A program made the position numbers and the translations under genes. Below, one piece after another: positions 9,628 to 20,300 of a DNA stretch of 64,000 nucleotides (within the stretch, counting starts at the first letter, position 1; the number at the start of each line of letters is the position of its first letter). Location: positions 28,483 through 92,482 of the forward strand of contig NZ_JHXO01000015.1 of the NCBI RefSeq assembly GCF_000621705.1, given 5' to 3'. The notes below the pieces were generated by a model, which did not search any database, was not told the origin of the DNA, and saw nothing but the letters and a program-made list of their open reading frames with translations. This DNA comes from Prolixibacter bellariivorans ATCC BAA-1284 (GTDB lineage Bacteria > Bacteroidota > Bacteroidia > Bacteroidales > Prolixibacteraceae).

Positions 9628-10866
9628 TCAGATTTTCTTGAAGAGCAGCGTCGCATTGTGTCCACCGAAGCCAAAACTGTTGGTCATCGCCACATCAACT
9701 TTTCTTTCCTGACTTTCTCCGGTAACGATATGAATCTGTTTCGGAATGGATGGATCCAAATTCACCGTATTAATCGTAGGCGGGATGATGTCGTCGGTAA
9801 TTGCTTTGATACACAAAATGGATTCGACAGCACCCGCTGCTCCCAGTAAGTGACCAGTCATCGACTTGGTTCCGCTGATGCGAAGTTGTGGTTCTGAGCC
9901 GAATACTTTTTCTACCGCAATCACCTCGCTGGGGTCGCCCACCGGGGTGGAAGTAGCGTGCGCGTTCAGGTAATCGACGGCATCCGGATTGAGTTGTGCC
10001 TCTTCCAATGCCAGCTCCATGGCTTTAATGGCGCCAATGCCCTCGGGATGCGTAGCAGTCATGTGGTATGCGTCGGCCGTCATGGCAGCACCAACCATCT
10101 CAGCATAAATGTGGGCTCCGCGTGCTTTGGCATGTTCGTATTCTTCAAGAATCAGGGCACCGGCACCTTCTCCCATTACAAAACCATCGCGGTCGACGTC
10201 CCATGGACGGCTGGCCAATTCCGGATGCTCGTTATTGGTTGACATGGCTTTCAGCGAGCTAAAACCACCCACCGATGCCGGAGTAATAGGCGCTTCCGAA
10301 CCACCGGTCACGAATACCTTCGCTTTTCCCATCCGGATGTAGTTGAACGCGTCCATGATGGAGGTATTAGATGTGGCACAAGCCGAAACCGTCGTGAAGT
10401 TGATGCCTTGCAAACCAAATTTGATGGAAATCATACCGGAAGCCATGTTGGCAATCAGTTTGGGTACAAAGAAGGGGCTGAACCGCGGTTCGGAATTGCC
10501 TTGCACATAGTTGGTCACTTCCTCTTCGAAGGTGCTCATTCCACCTTGTCCGGAACCCCAGATGACCCCGATGTCGAATGGATCCATTTTCGATATATCC
10601 AGACCGGAATCCTGCAGGGCCTGGGTAGCTGCATGCAGCGCATATTGGGTGAACAGATCGCTACGCTTTATTTCGTTGCGTTCAAGATATTCACCCGGAT
10701 TGAAATCTTTTACCTCACAGGCAAAGCGGGTTTTAAAAAGGGAAGCGTCGAAACGGGTGATGGTCGCAGCGGCACTTTTCCCGGCTACAGCATTTTGCCA
10801 GAACTCGCTGATGCTATTGCCCAAAGGTGTGACGGCACCCAGTCCGGTGATGACTACTCTTTTCAT
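9628..10866 (-). CDS. fabF: Beta-ketoacyl-ACP synthase II
   Basis: A 412-residue thiolase-fold condensing enzyme of normal FabF length. It elongates acyl-ACP with malonyl-ACP in type II fatty acid synthesis in the cytosol. The Cys-His-His triad is visible: Cys163 in VSACATSN, His303 in NAHATSTPVGD and His339 in KSMTGHLLGA, with Lys334 also present. The glycine-rich end GFGGHNATLLF is typical. No acpP, fabD, fabG or fabH lies beside it, so this may be a second FabF copy rather than the housekeeping operon member. It is 94 bases downstream of a same-strand TetR regulator and ends in a strong terminator. That makes regulation of this gene by the TetR protein plausible but not shown. Confidence 0.95.
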   Translation of the reverse strand: MKRVVITGLGAVTPLGNSISEFWQNAVAGKSAAATITRFDASLFKTRFACEVKDFNPGEYLERNEIKRSDLFTQYALHAATQALQDSGLDISKMDPFDIGVIWGSGQGGMSTFEEEVTNYVQGNSEPRFSPFFVPKLIANMASGMISIKFGLQGINFTTVSACATSNTSIMDAFNYIRMGKAKVFVTGGSEAPITPASVGGFSSLKAMSTNNEHPELASRPWDVDRDGFVMGEGAGALILEEYEHAKARGAHIYAEMVGAAMTADAYHMTATHPEGIGAIKAMELALEEAQLNPDAVDYLNAHATSTPVGDPSEVIAVEKVFGSEPQLRISGTKSMTGHLLGAAGAVESILCIKAITDDIIPPTINTVNLDPSIPKQIHIVTGESQERKVDVAMTNSFGFGGHNATLLFKKI

Positions 10867-10960
10867 ATCAATTGATTTATGGTTCTTTTTCTATAATTAT
10901 TTCTAATGATTGAATGGCATTTTTTACTGCCGTTATTACAGAAGAAGCGAGATTAACGCC

Positions 10961-11557
10961 TTATATCAGTATCATATTTACCTGCTTTTTCAGTAGTTCC
11001 AGATTCGATAATAAAATTTGATTATTTCCGAGGCTTTTTGATAGCAAAATCCCACCTTCTATCAGGGAAATAAACATGTCAGCGAAAGCCTCCGGGCTGG
11101 TTTCCGGTTTGACTTCCCCTTTTGATAGTCCCTCTTCAACGATGGAAATGAGATTGTTCCTCCAGCTTTCCAATGCGGATTTTACCTTCTGGAATAGTAG
11201 GGGATGAGCATCATCGGAGTCGGACGAGACATTCAAAATAGGACAACCGCCCCATTGAAAAATGGTTTCATAATATTCCTTGTAAAAGTCAACATAGGCG
11301 AGCAGTTTCTCCCGTGTATTTTCTGCTTTCTGCAGTGCAACGTGCACTGTCTTGCGTATCTGTCCGTAGTTGAAGGCAAATGCAGCCAGCGCCACTTCCT
11401 CTTTGTTGGCGAAGTTCCCGTAGATAGCGCCCTTGGTCAATCCTGTGGCGCCGGTAATATCGGCCATGGAGGTACCTGCAAACCCTTTTTTGTTAAAAAT
11501 GGCTGCGGTTTGCGCTATGATAAACTGCTTTGTTCTTTCCGATTTCTTCATACCCAA
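10961..11557 (-). CDS. TetR/AcrR-family transcriptional regulator
   Basis: A 198-residue regulator with an N-terminal helix-turn-helix at about residues 10-55 (TSMADITGATGLTKGAIYGNF). The C-terminal ligand domain contains WGGCPILN, a pattern common in one TetR subgroup. The length is normal. Ten bases before its start codon is a perfect 14-bp palindrome, ATACCAATTGGTAT (11567-11580), the expected size and position of an autoregulatory TetR operator. The gene precedes fabF on the same strand. A decayed fragment of a related TetR gene with the same palindrome lies at 21715-21863, on the far side of the PAS-kinase cluster. The inducing ligand is unknown. Confidence 0.92.
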   Translation of the reverse strand: MGMKKSERTKQFIIAQTAAIFNKKGFAGTSMADITGATGLTKGAIYGNFANKEEVALAAFAFNYGQIRKTVHVALQKAENTREKLLAYVDFYKEYYETIFQWGGCPILNVSSDSDDAHPLLFQKVKSALESWRNNLISIVEEGLSKGEVKPETSPEAFADMFISLIEGGILLSKSLGNNQILLSNLELLKKQVNMILI

Positions 11558-11566
11558 TACAAATAT

Positions 11567-11580
11567 ATACCAATTGGTAT
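11567..11580. promoter_or_regulatory. Probable TetR operator (perfect 14-bp palindrome)
   Basis: ATACCAATTGGTAT is its own reverse complement and sits ten bases upstream of the TetR start codon, overlapping the expected promoter or leader. The identical 14-mer recurs at 21850-21863. Confidence 0.65.
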
Positions 11581-12025
11581 AAAAAACAAAAATGAGTGGA
11601 AATCATGTTGTATAATAAACTAGCTGAGATAATTTGAGCGATTATTTTTGGGTTAATGCCTGGTGTATATATGAAAGAAACTTGAATTCCACTTCTTTCG
11701 TCTGGAATTTGATTTTCGTTCGTTTGATAACGAACATCAAAAATATTAGACTTATATTTATTGTGTATTGATAATCAAAATATTAATTGTGTTTTGAGAT
11801 GAGGATTGAAAAACAATGAAGAAAGAGCAGCCTGACAAATTGCAGTAACAATAAAAAGTAGTTGGTTTTCGTTATTGGATTGATAGTAAATAATTTGCAT
11901 ATGTGAGTGATGTAAATCTTATTCAGAATTTTGTAACTGTTTTTCACTTAAATAGCTCGAAATTGGAAGATGAATGTAACACATGGAGCCCTACTGGAAG
12001 TTTAAATCTTTAAAAACCAATAGTT
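11581..12025. other. AT-rich intergenic region between divergent TetR and kinase genes
   Basis: About 445 bases of AT-rich sequence between divergently transcribed genes. It must hold the promoter of the PAS-kinase cluster, but I could not identify a confident Bacteroidota -7/-33 pair. No small ORF or RNA structure stands out. Confidence 0.4.
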
Positions 12026-14335
12026 ATGCCTCATTTAAACGAAAATCAGGATCCGGAAAAGGGAAAATCAAGGCTTTCCCTTGAGGGAGCATTATCGGCT
12101 TCAGAAATCCGTTATCGCCGACTTTTAGAATCGGTAAACGACGGGGTTTTAATTCTTGATGCCGAAACGGGGATAATCGTTGATATGAATCCGTTTTTAA
12201 CCGATTTGCTGGGCTATCCGAAAGAACGTTTTATTGAAAAAACAATCTGGGAAACAGGAATCTTCAAGGATATTATCGACAATAAGGAAAAATTGTTTGA
12301 ATGGCAGCAGAAGGGGTACGTAAGATATGAAGAGCTGCCTATCGAAACCGCTGCTGGGCGAAAAATCAATGTTGAATTCATTTGCAATGGTTATTTGGTA
12401 AATAATCATAACGAAATTCAGTGCCATATTCGTGATATCAACGCGCACAAACCAGCGGACAACGAGTGGCGAAATAGTGAAGCCCAATTGCATGCGCTGT
12501 TACAAGCGATACCTGACCTGGTTTGGCTTAAAGATGCCGGTGGTGTGTATCTGGCTTGCAATCCAATGTTTGAGCGTCTTTATGGTGCGAAGGAAGTAGA
12601 TATGATTGGAAAGACCGACTATGATTTTGTAGACCGTGAATTGGCTGATTTTTTCCGCGAGCATGATCGAAAAGCGATGGAGGCAGGTAAACCAACAAGT
12701 AACGAAGAATGGCTAACCTTTGCAGATGACGGGCATAAAATTTTTTCTGATACCATAAAGACTCCGATGTATGATGAGAATGGAAATCTTATCGGCGTGT
12801 TGGGAATAGGCCGGGATATTACCGAACGTAAACTTGCTGAAGACAAACTGAAGGAAAGTGAATTACGATTTGAACAGGTAGCAGAAGGTGCACGCGAATG
12901 GATTTGGGAAATAGATCGTGAAGGCTTATTTACGTATGTAAATCCGGTTGTGAAAGAACTATTGGGGTATGACCCCGATGAGCTAATCGGTATTAAACAT
13001 TTTTACGATTTTTTTGAGCCTGAACATAAAGAAGAGCTTAGACAGGGAGCTCTTGCAGCAATTGCCCGCAAAGAGAGCATCAGCGATTTTGTTAATTGCA
13101 ACATACACAAGGACGGCAGAAGAGTGTTCATTTCTACATCAGGATTTCCGATTCTTGACGAGGAAAATAATCTTACCGGTTATCGCGGGATTGATATTGA
13201 TATAACCGAACGTTTAAAAATTGAAGAAGCGTTGCGTGAGAGCGAGGAGAGATACCGTACTGTTGCAGATTTTACGTACGACTGGGAGTATTGGATGGCA
13301 CCTGATGGAAAGTATATTTACATTTCACCGTCTTGTGAGCGTATTACCGGTTATCTCCCCGAAGATTTTGTCAATGACCCGAATCTGTTTTCGAGCCTTG
13401 TTCATCCGGATGACCATAAAGCTTATTTTACCCATTTAGAAGAAGATTTACGAAAAGACCAGGGTTTACGCTCCCTTGATTTTCGCATCATTACACGTTC
13501 CGGGCAAGAACGCTGGCTTGGGCATACTTGTCAAACAGTTACAAGCCCCGATGGAAAATGGCTGGGACGACGCGCCAATAACCGGGATATTACTGAACAG
13601 AAATTGGCTGAAGAAAAGATTAAGAAATCAAATGAACAACTAAAAAAGCTAAATTCTGAAAAAGATAAATTCTTTTCTATCATCGCTCACGATCTAAAAA
13701 GCCCTTTTTATGGTTTTTTAAATTTAACTGAGCTAATGTCCGATAGTACCGAAGTATTCTCTCGGGAAGAATTGGTTGAATATAGTAAGTTGTTAAACGA
13801 AGGCGCCCGTAATCTATATAAGCTATTAGAAAACCTATTGGAATGGTCACAGGTTCAAAAGGGAGCTATCGACTTTGTGCCAAAAGATTCTGATTTATCG
13901 AAGATGGTTTCACAAAGCATCGAAACCATTTATCAGCGTGCCAAACAAAAAAGGATATCAATTATTAATGAAGTCGTTAATATGCAAAAAGTTTACGCTG
14001 ATGAGAAAATGATAGGCACTGTACTCCGAAACCTTCTATCAAATGCAGTTAAATTCACAAGGAAGGATGGGAAGACTATTATTAGATCTCAGTGGCTGGA
14101 TGATAATATAATTGAAGTCTCGGTAGAGGATGATGGAATCGGAATTCCAGAGAAAGATATTAACCGACTTTTTAAAATAGAAGAAAAAGTAAGTTCACAA
14201 GGAACCGAAGGAGAATCAAGCACAGGGCTGGGGTTGCTGCTATGTAAGGAATTTATTGAGATGCATGGCGGAAAAATTTGGGTGGAAAGTGAATATGGAA
14301 AAGGTTCCAAATTCAAATTCACATTGCATAAATAA
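12026..14335 (+). CDS. Cytosolic multi-PAS sensor histidine kinase (4 PAS units)
   Basis: A 769-residue protein with no signal peptide or membrane segment. Four PAS/PAC units occupy about residues 24-145, 150-275, 277-400 and 402-525; several end in the usual DITERK-type connector. After a short coiled coil come HisKA, with the phospho-acceptor His555 in IIAHDLKSPF, and HATPase_c (N box NLLSNAVKFTR, G1 DDGIGIP, G2 GLGLLLC). There is no receiver domain, so it must phosphorylate a separate response regulator, and none is adjacent. The kinase core is nearly the same at DNA level as in the next gene, pointing to recent duplication or gene conversion. It is the first of three consecutive PAS kinases; the gap to the next is 26 bases. 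Signal unknown; PAS domains often sense redox, gases or small ligands. Confidence 0.92.
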   Translation: MPHLNENQDPEKGKSRLSLEGALSASEIRYRRLLESVNDGVLILDAETGIIVDMNPFLTDLLGYPKERFIEKTIWETGIFKDIIDNKEKLFEWQQKGYVRYEELPIETAAGRKINVEFICNGYLVNNHNEIQCHIRDINAHKPADNEWRNSEAQLHALLQAIPDLVWLKDAGGVYLACNPMFERLYGAKEVDMIGKTDYDFVDRELADFFREHDRKAMEAGKPTSNEEWLTFADDGHKIFSDTIKTPMYDENGNLIGVLGIGRDITERKLAEDKLKESELRFEQVAEGAREWIWEIDREGLFTYVNPVVKELLGYDPDELIGIKHFYDFFEPEHKEELRQGALAAIARKESISDFVNCNIHKDGRRVFISTSGFPILDEENNLTGYRGIDIDITERLKIEEALRESEERYRTVADFTYDWEYWMAPDGKYIYISPSCERITGYLPEDFVNDPNLFSSLVHPDDHKAYFTHLEEDLRKDQGLRSLDFRIITRSGQERWLGHTCQTVTSPDGKWLGRRANNRDITEQKLAEEKIKKSNEQLKKLNSEKDKFFSIIAHDLKSPFYGFLNLTELMSDSTEVFSREELVEYSKLLNEGARNLYKLLENLLEWSQVQKGAIDFVPKDSDLSKMVSQSIETIYQRAKQKRISIINEVVNMQKVYADEKMIGTVLRNLLSNAVKFTRKDGKTIIRSQWLDDNIIEVSVEDDGIGIPEKDINRLFKIEEKVSSQGTEGESSTGLGLLLCKEFIEMHGGKIWVESEYGKGSKFKFTLHK

Positions 14336-14361
14336 ATTTTAACTCAACACAGGTCAGTATC

Positions 14362-17340
14362 ATGAAAAAGACAGATAAAAAAGAAAATATACTATTAGAC
14401 GACGAGTCTAATTTGTTGAAAATAAAAGGTATTATTTCGAAAATGATTGATGCAGACCGGAAATTATCACGTAGTGACTCTTCGGTCGGAATTCGGTCCA
14501 GATGGAAAGATGAGCTGGGAGAATTAGAACGGGCTTTTGACCAAATGATAGAGCAGAAACAAAAATCTGATGAGCAAATTCTTCTTCTCAGCAATACCTT
14601 AAAAAGCGCTAATGATATAATTGCAATAGCCGATGTTAACTTCAACTTTCTATTTGCAAACGATGCTTTTTGTAAAACATTTGGTTATACACAGGAGGAG
14701 TTAACAGGCAAATTCGTAGGTTCAGTACTACTGGAAAGAGATGATGGCAAAGTGGGTGAAATAACAGATCCTAAAATATTTATGGACGGGTGGAAAGGTG
14801 AACAATGGAGCAAAACCAAAGACGGTAAAGAAATATTAGTTGAAATGCGTATTTCCCCCGTTAAAAATTCAATAGGTGAGGTAATTGCTGCAGTTGCTGT
14901 TGCAAACGAAATAACAGAAAAGAAAAGGCTGGCAAAAGAACTACTTGAATCTAAACAGAGACTTGAAATGTTGATGAAATCGAGCTCTACTATGATTTAT
15001 TCCAGCGAAGCCTTTGGAGATTTTGATGCAAGATATATCAGTGGAAATTTTTCTTCTATTACAGGCTATGCAGATGAAGTTTTTTTTAAAAAAGGATGGT
15101 GGGCAAAGAATATTCATCCGGATGATGCTCAGGAAGTATTTAAAAACCTTGGCGAACTATTTCAAAAAGGTAATCATTCACATGAATATCGCTTCTTATT
15201 TAACGATGGATCCTGGCACTGGATGCACGACGACCTAAAACTGATTAAAGATGATTCGGGAAACCCTATCGAACTGATTGGAACCTGGCAGGATGTTACC
15301 GACCGGAAATTAGCTGAACTAAAACTTAAAGAAAGTGAAGCCAAGTTAACCGATGCTATGAAGATTGCCAAACTCAGTACATGGGAATATGACTTCGTTC
15401 TCGATCGGTTTACTTTTCCCGATCAATCCTTCGCACTATTTAATACAACAGCAGAACAAGAAGGCGGTAACACTATGTCTTCGGAGCATTTCGCACAAAA
15501 GTATATTTACCCGGATGACCGGGTATTGATTGAGAAGGGACTTCGGAAAGCGTTGGAAACTCCGGATCCGGCGTATACTTCCCAACTGGAATACCGTGTA
15601 ATCTATGCACCCGGCGAGATAGGCTACTTCGCAGCTAATGTTCGTATCGAGAAAGATGCAGATAATCGTACCATTAAGGCACTGGGGGTTAACCAGGATA
15701 TCACCGAGCGGAAGCGCGTGGAAGATGAAATACGTAAAAACGAATACCGTTACCGTGATTTATTTGAAAATTCCGGAACACCTATTTGGGAGATCGATCT
15801 TTCAGAAGCAATAAATTATATTACCGGACTGAAGGAAAAGGGAATTGGTGATCTTCGCACGTATTTCGACGAACACATAGATGAAGTGATTCATTGTGTA
15901 TCAATGGTTAAACTTATAGACGCGAATAAAGAAATATTGAATTTTTTTAAAGCAACCCAAAAAGAGGATGTTCTGACCGGACTTTTCGACTTCTTTATAG
16001 AAGAATCATTTGACACGGCAAAGGATGTTCTTGTTGCACTGGCGCGCACGGAAGAAAATCAAAAAATTGGCGGAGAGATTCCGGTTAAAACATTAACAGG
16101 AGAAACAAAGCAGGCCATTTTCAGGATCTCGGTAGTTCCCGAAGATGAAAATACCCTGGCAAAAAGCTTAATCAGTTTTATTGATATTACAGAGCGCAAG
16201 CAGGCAGAGAAAGCATTAAGGGAACGTGAAAATTCTTATCGTACGCTTGCCGAAAATATACCGGCTTCCGTGTACCGGCTTTACCTCAGAGAACGGGGCA
16301 AAATGGAATTTTTCAATAATGTTATTGAACAAATGTCCGGCTATACCAAAGATGAATTGCGAAACGGAGAAATTTGCTCTATTGATCCGTTTATATTTCC
16401 TGAAGACAAACAATATGTGATGGAAATTGTCAAGAATGCGTTGAGAGATAATTCTGAATTTGAAGTCGAATATCGTTTCATTCGAAAGGATGGCAGTTTA
16501 AGCTATTTCCACGAAAAAGGAAGACCAGTTGTGGGGAATGATGGAAAGCCCCTCTATATTGAAGGCGTCATATTTGATGATACTGAGCGCAACCGGACAG
16601 AAAAGGAGATAAAAGAAAAAAATGAACAACTAAAAAAATTAAATGCTGAGAAAGATAAATTCTTTTCCATAATAGCGCACGATTTAAAAAGCCCTTTTTA
16701 TGGCTTCTTAAATTTAACTGAGTTAATGTCTGATAGCTCCGAAGTATTTTCCCGTGAGGAATTAGTTGAATATAGTATATTATTAAACGAAGGCGCCCGT
16801 AATCTATATAAGCTATTGGAAAACTTGCTGGAATGGTCACAGGTTCAAAAGGGAGCTATCGACTTTGCGCCAAAAGATTCTGATTTATCGAAGATGGTTT
16901 CACAAAGCATCGAAACCATTTACCAAATGGCCAAACAAAAACGGATATCAATAATTAATGAAATTGTTGATACACAAAAGGTGTACGCCGATGAAAAAAT
17001 GATAGGTACCGTACTTAGAAACCTTTTGTCAAATGCGGTTAAATTCACCAGAAAGGACGGGAATACTATCATAAAATCTAAATGGCTCGATAATGATACA
17101 ATTGAGGTGGCGGTTGAGGACAATGGAGTCGGAATTCCAGAGAAAGATATTCACCGACTTTTTAAAATAGAAGAAAAGGTAAGTTCACAAGGCACTGAAG
17201 GAGAATCAAGCACCGGGCTGGGTTTGTTGTTATGTAAGGAATTTATTGAGATGCATGGCGGAAAAATTTGGGTGGAAAGTGAATATGGAAAAGGTTCCAA
17301 ATTCAAATTCACATTGCATAAATCAATTGAGACGTCGTAG
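14362..17340 (+). CDS. Cytosolic multi-PAS sensor histidine kinase (5 PAS units)
   Basis: A 992-residue soluble kinase. A short N-terminal helical segment is followed by about five PAS-like units (about residues 74-200, 200-325, 325-455, 457-615, 618-745). The fourth is divergent: its core (FENSGTPIWEIDLSEAINYI) is followed by an unusually long helical stretch. HisKA has His773 in IIAHDLKSPF, and HATPase_c follows (NLLSNAVKFTR, DNGVGIP, GLGLLLC). There is no receiver domain. From about nt 16630 to the end the gene aligns with its upstream neighbour at a constant offset of 2990 bases without visible indels, including a 93-base identical run (14241-14333 versus 17231-17323). The PAS regions, by contrast, are clearly different. 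The gap to the next gene is 23 bases, so the three kinases probably form an operon. Confidence 0.92.
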   Translation: MKKTDKKENILLDDESNLLKIKGIISKMIDADRKLSRSDSSVGIRSRWKDELGELERAFDQMIEQKQKSDEQILLLSNTLKSANDIIAIADVNFNFLFANDAFCKTFGYTQEELTGKFVGSVLLERDDGKVGEITDPKIFMDGWKGEQWSKTKDGKEILVEMRISPVKNSIGEVIAAVAVANEITEKKRLAKELLESKQRLEMLMKSSSTMIYSSEAFGDFDARYISGNFSSITGYADEVFFKKGWWAKNIHPDDAQEVFKNLGELFQKGNHSHEYRFLFNDGSWHWMHDDLKLIKDDSGNPIELIGTWQDVTDRKLAELKLKESEAKLTDAMKIAKLSTWEYDFVLDRFTFPDQSFALFNTTAEQEGGNTMSSEHFAQKYIYPDDRVLIEKGLRKALETPDPAYTSQLEYRVIYAPGEIGYFAANVRIEKDADNRTIKALGVNQDITERKRVEDEIRKNEYRYRDLFENSGTPIWEIDLSEAINYITGLKEKGIGDLRTYFDEHIDEVIHCVSMVKLIDANKEILNFFKATQKEDVLTGLFDFFIEESFDTAKDVLVALARTEENQKIGGEIPVKTLTGETKQAIFRISVVPEDENTLAKSLISFIDITERKQAEKALRERENSYRTLAENIPASVYRLYLRERGKMEFFNNVIEQMSGYTKDELRNGEICSIDPFIFPEDKQYVMEIVKNALRDNSEFEVEYRFIRKDGSLSYFHEKGRPVVGNDGKPLYIEGVIFDDTERNRTEKEIKEKNEQLKKLNAEKDKFFSIIAHDLKSPFYGFLNLTELMSDSSEVFSREELVEYSILLNEGARNLYKLLENLLEWSQVQKGAIDFAPKDSDLSKMVSQSIETIYQMAKQKRISIINEIVDTQKVYADEKMIGTVLRNLLSNAVKFTRKDGNTIIKSKWLDNDTIEVAVEDNGVGIPEKDIHRLFKIEEKVSSQGTEGESSTGLGLLLCKEFIEMHGGKIWVESEYGKGSKFKFTLHKSIETS

Positions 17341-17363
17341 TATTTTCAGGAAAGAGATGAAAA

Positions 17364-20300
17364 ATGGGGAAAAAGGAAAATATAAAATCGGCTAAAAGAC
17401 CTTCGCATTCAAAAATGAGTTTGACGGCTAGGGGGGAGGTAGATATGTTTGCCGAAAATATAATCAATACGGTACGCGAACCTATGCTTGTGTTAAACGA
17501 GGAGCTAAAAGTTATTAAAGCCAACCTTTCCTTCTATAATTTCTTCAGGGTAAATCCGGAAGATACCATTGGAAGGCTCATCTTCGAGCTTGGAAACCAA
17601 CAATGGGATATCCCGAAACTGAGAGAACTGCTGGAGGTAATTCTTCCAGAAAAAATAACTTTCGACAACTATGAGGTAGAACACAGCTTTTCTACTATAG
17701 GCCAACGCATCATACTCTTAAATGCCCGACAAATTAAAAGGGCTGCCGGAGAAGAGAAAATCATTCTGCTTGCCATTGAGGATATTACAGAGCGAGAACA
17801 TGCTCTTGAAACGATAAAGAGTAATGAACAGAAGTTTGTTACGCTAGCAGAACAATCGCCCAATTTAATTTTTATCAATTACAATGGACGGGTTGTTTAT
17901 GTAAATCAAAAGTGCGTCGACGTAATGGGCTACTCAAAGGAAGAATATTATGCCGAGGATTTTGATTTCATGGTATTGATTGATGATGATTATAAGGATA
18001 TTATCAGGCAGAATTTATATAAAAGTATGCAGGGCCTCCATGTAGAGCCGTTTGATTATCGAATTGTAACTAAAAATAATACAAAACTGGACGCCTTAAT
18101 TACCACCGAGTTGGTCGATTATTTAGGAGGAAAAGCGATTATGGGTACCATAACCGACATTACTGAACGGAAACACACAGAGGCCGTACTCAGAGAGAGT
18201 GAAAGAAGAACAAGAGCATTGTTGGATGCTGTTCCCGATTTGATATTCCGAATGGATAGTGAAGGAACTTATTTGGATTATAAAGCCGATAAAGCAACTC
18301 TTTATGATCAATCCGGTGAAACAATCATCGGTAAAAAAAATCGGGATATTACTCCTCCCGGGTTTGCGGATTTGACTGAACGGTATATCCGGAAAACGCT
18401 GGATAGTGGAGCGATACAGGAATTAGAATACCAATTGGACACACCAATGCATGGAATGCGTGATTATGAAGCCCGCATGGTACCCAGTGGCAAAGATGAA
18501 GTTATTGCCTTTGTACGCGATATTACCAAACGTAAAGAAGCGGAAGCATTATTGAAAGAGAGTGAAAAGTTTTTGAGAGAGACTCAGAAGATTGCCTTGC
18601 TTGGAACTTATGCGTTAGATATAAAAACCGGGAAGTGGAGAAGTTCGGAAATTTTAGATTCGATTTTTGGAATTGACGCAGATTATGATCGGTCGATCAA
18701 AGGATGGACTGCCATTGTTCACCCGGAATGGCAACAAGTAATGCAGGAATATTTAACAAATGAAGTACTAGGTTCTTTAAAAAAGTTTGATAAAGAGTAT
18801 AAAATAATTCGGAAGAATGATAATACAGAAAGATGGGTCCGGGGAATGGGGGAGCTTGTCCTCAACGGAGAAAACCAACCAATACAATTGGTAGGGACAA
18901 TACAGGACATAACCGAAAGCAAACTTGCGGAGGAATCACTTTTAAAACTGAAAAAAGCGATTGATAATTCTGCCGAAATTATTTTCCTGACAGATGAACA
19001 CGGTATTTTCACTTTTGCCAATCCTACTTTCACTGCTATTTACGGATATACTATCGATGAAATTATTGGAAAAGTAACCCCGCGAATCCTAAAGAGTGGA
19101 TTGAAGGACGCGAACGATTATATACAATATTGGGAAAAACTAAAAAGCGGAAATGAAGTAAGAGATGAATTCATTAATAAAAGAAAAGACGGTACACTGA
19201 TTCAAGTTGAAGTTTCTACCAGTCCGGTTTTCGATGATAGGGAAAACATCATAGGTTTTATTGGAATACAGCGGGATATTACCGAGCGTAAACAGTCGGA
19301 AGAGGCTCTTCTTAAATCTCAACAGATTATTGAAGGGATTATCAATACCATCCCGGTGAGGGTATTTTGGAAAGACAAGAATCTCACTTACCTGGGTTGC
19401 AATAATATCTTCGCGCAGGATGCGGGTTTTAACGACCCCAAAGAAATTATTGGCAAAGATGATTATCAAATGGTTTGGCGGGATCAGGCCGAACTGTATC
19501 ATCGTGATGACCGTCTGGTAATTGAGAGTGGCAAGGCCAGATTGAATATCGAAGAACCCCAAACAACACCTGATGGAAAAAACATCACCCTTCTTACGAG
19601 CAAGATACCTTTGCGCGGTCCTAAAGGGGAGATTAATGGTGTACTTGGAACATATATTGACATTACCGAGCGTAAACAAATAGAGTTAACTCTACTTGAA
19701 AGGGAAAATTTTCTGGATACATTACTCAATGCGATCCCAATCCCCGTGTTTTACAAGGATAAAAACGGACGGTATTTGGGTTTTAATAAGGCCTATGAAA
19801 CATTTTTTGATTGTTCCAGGGACGAACTAATTGGGAAAACCGTATTTGAACAGAGTCCTGGGGAGTTAGCTGAAATTTACTTTGCCAAAGATAATGAATT
19901 ACTGAAAACTCGTGAAGAGCAGCATTACGAGTCCAAAATAAAAACGAAAAACAATTTAATCCGGGATGTTATTTTTAACAAAGCGGTTTTTACGAATAGT
20001 GAAGGAAACGTCGATGGGATTATAGGTACAATCCTTGACATAACCGACAGAAAGCGGACTGAGGAATCGCAGAGACTCTTCCGCACGCTACTTGATAAGT
20101 CGAATGATGCGATTGAGGTTATTGATGTGGAAACAGGGCAGTTTATCGATGTGAATGAACGGGCTTGTATCGACCTGGGATATAGCCGTAGTGAGCTTTT
20201 GGGTATGAACATATTTGATATCGATCCGAATCAAACACCAGAAATGTTCCAATCATTAATGGATGGATTTCAACTATCCAATTCAACTATTATAGAAACA

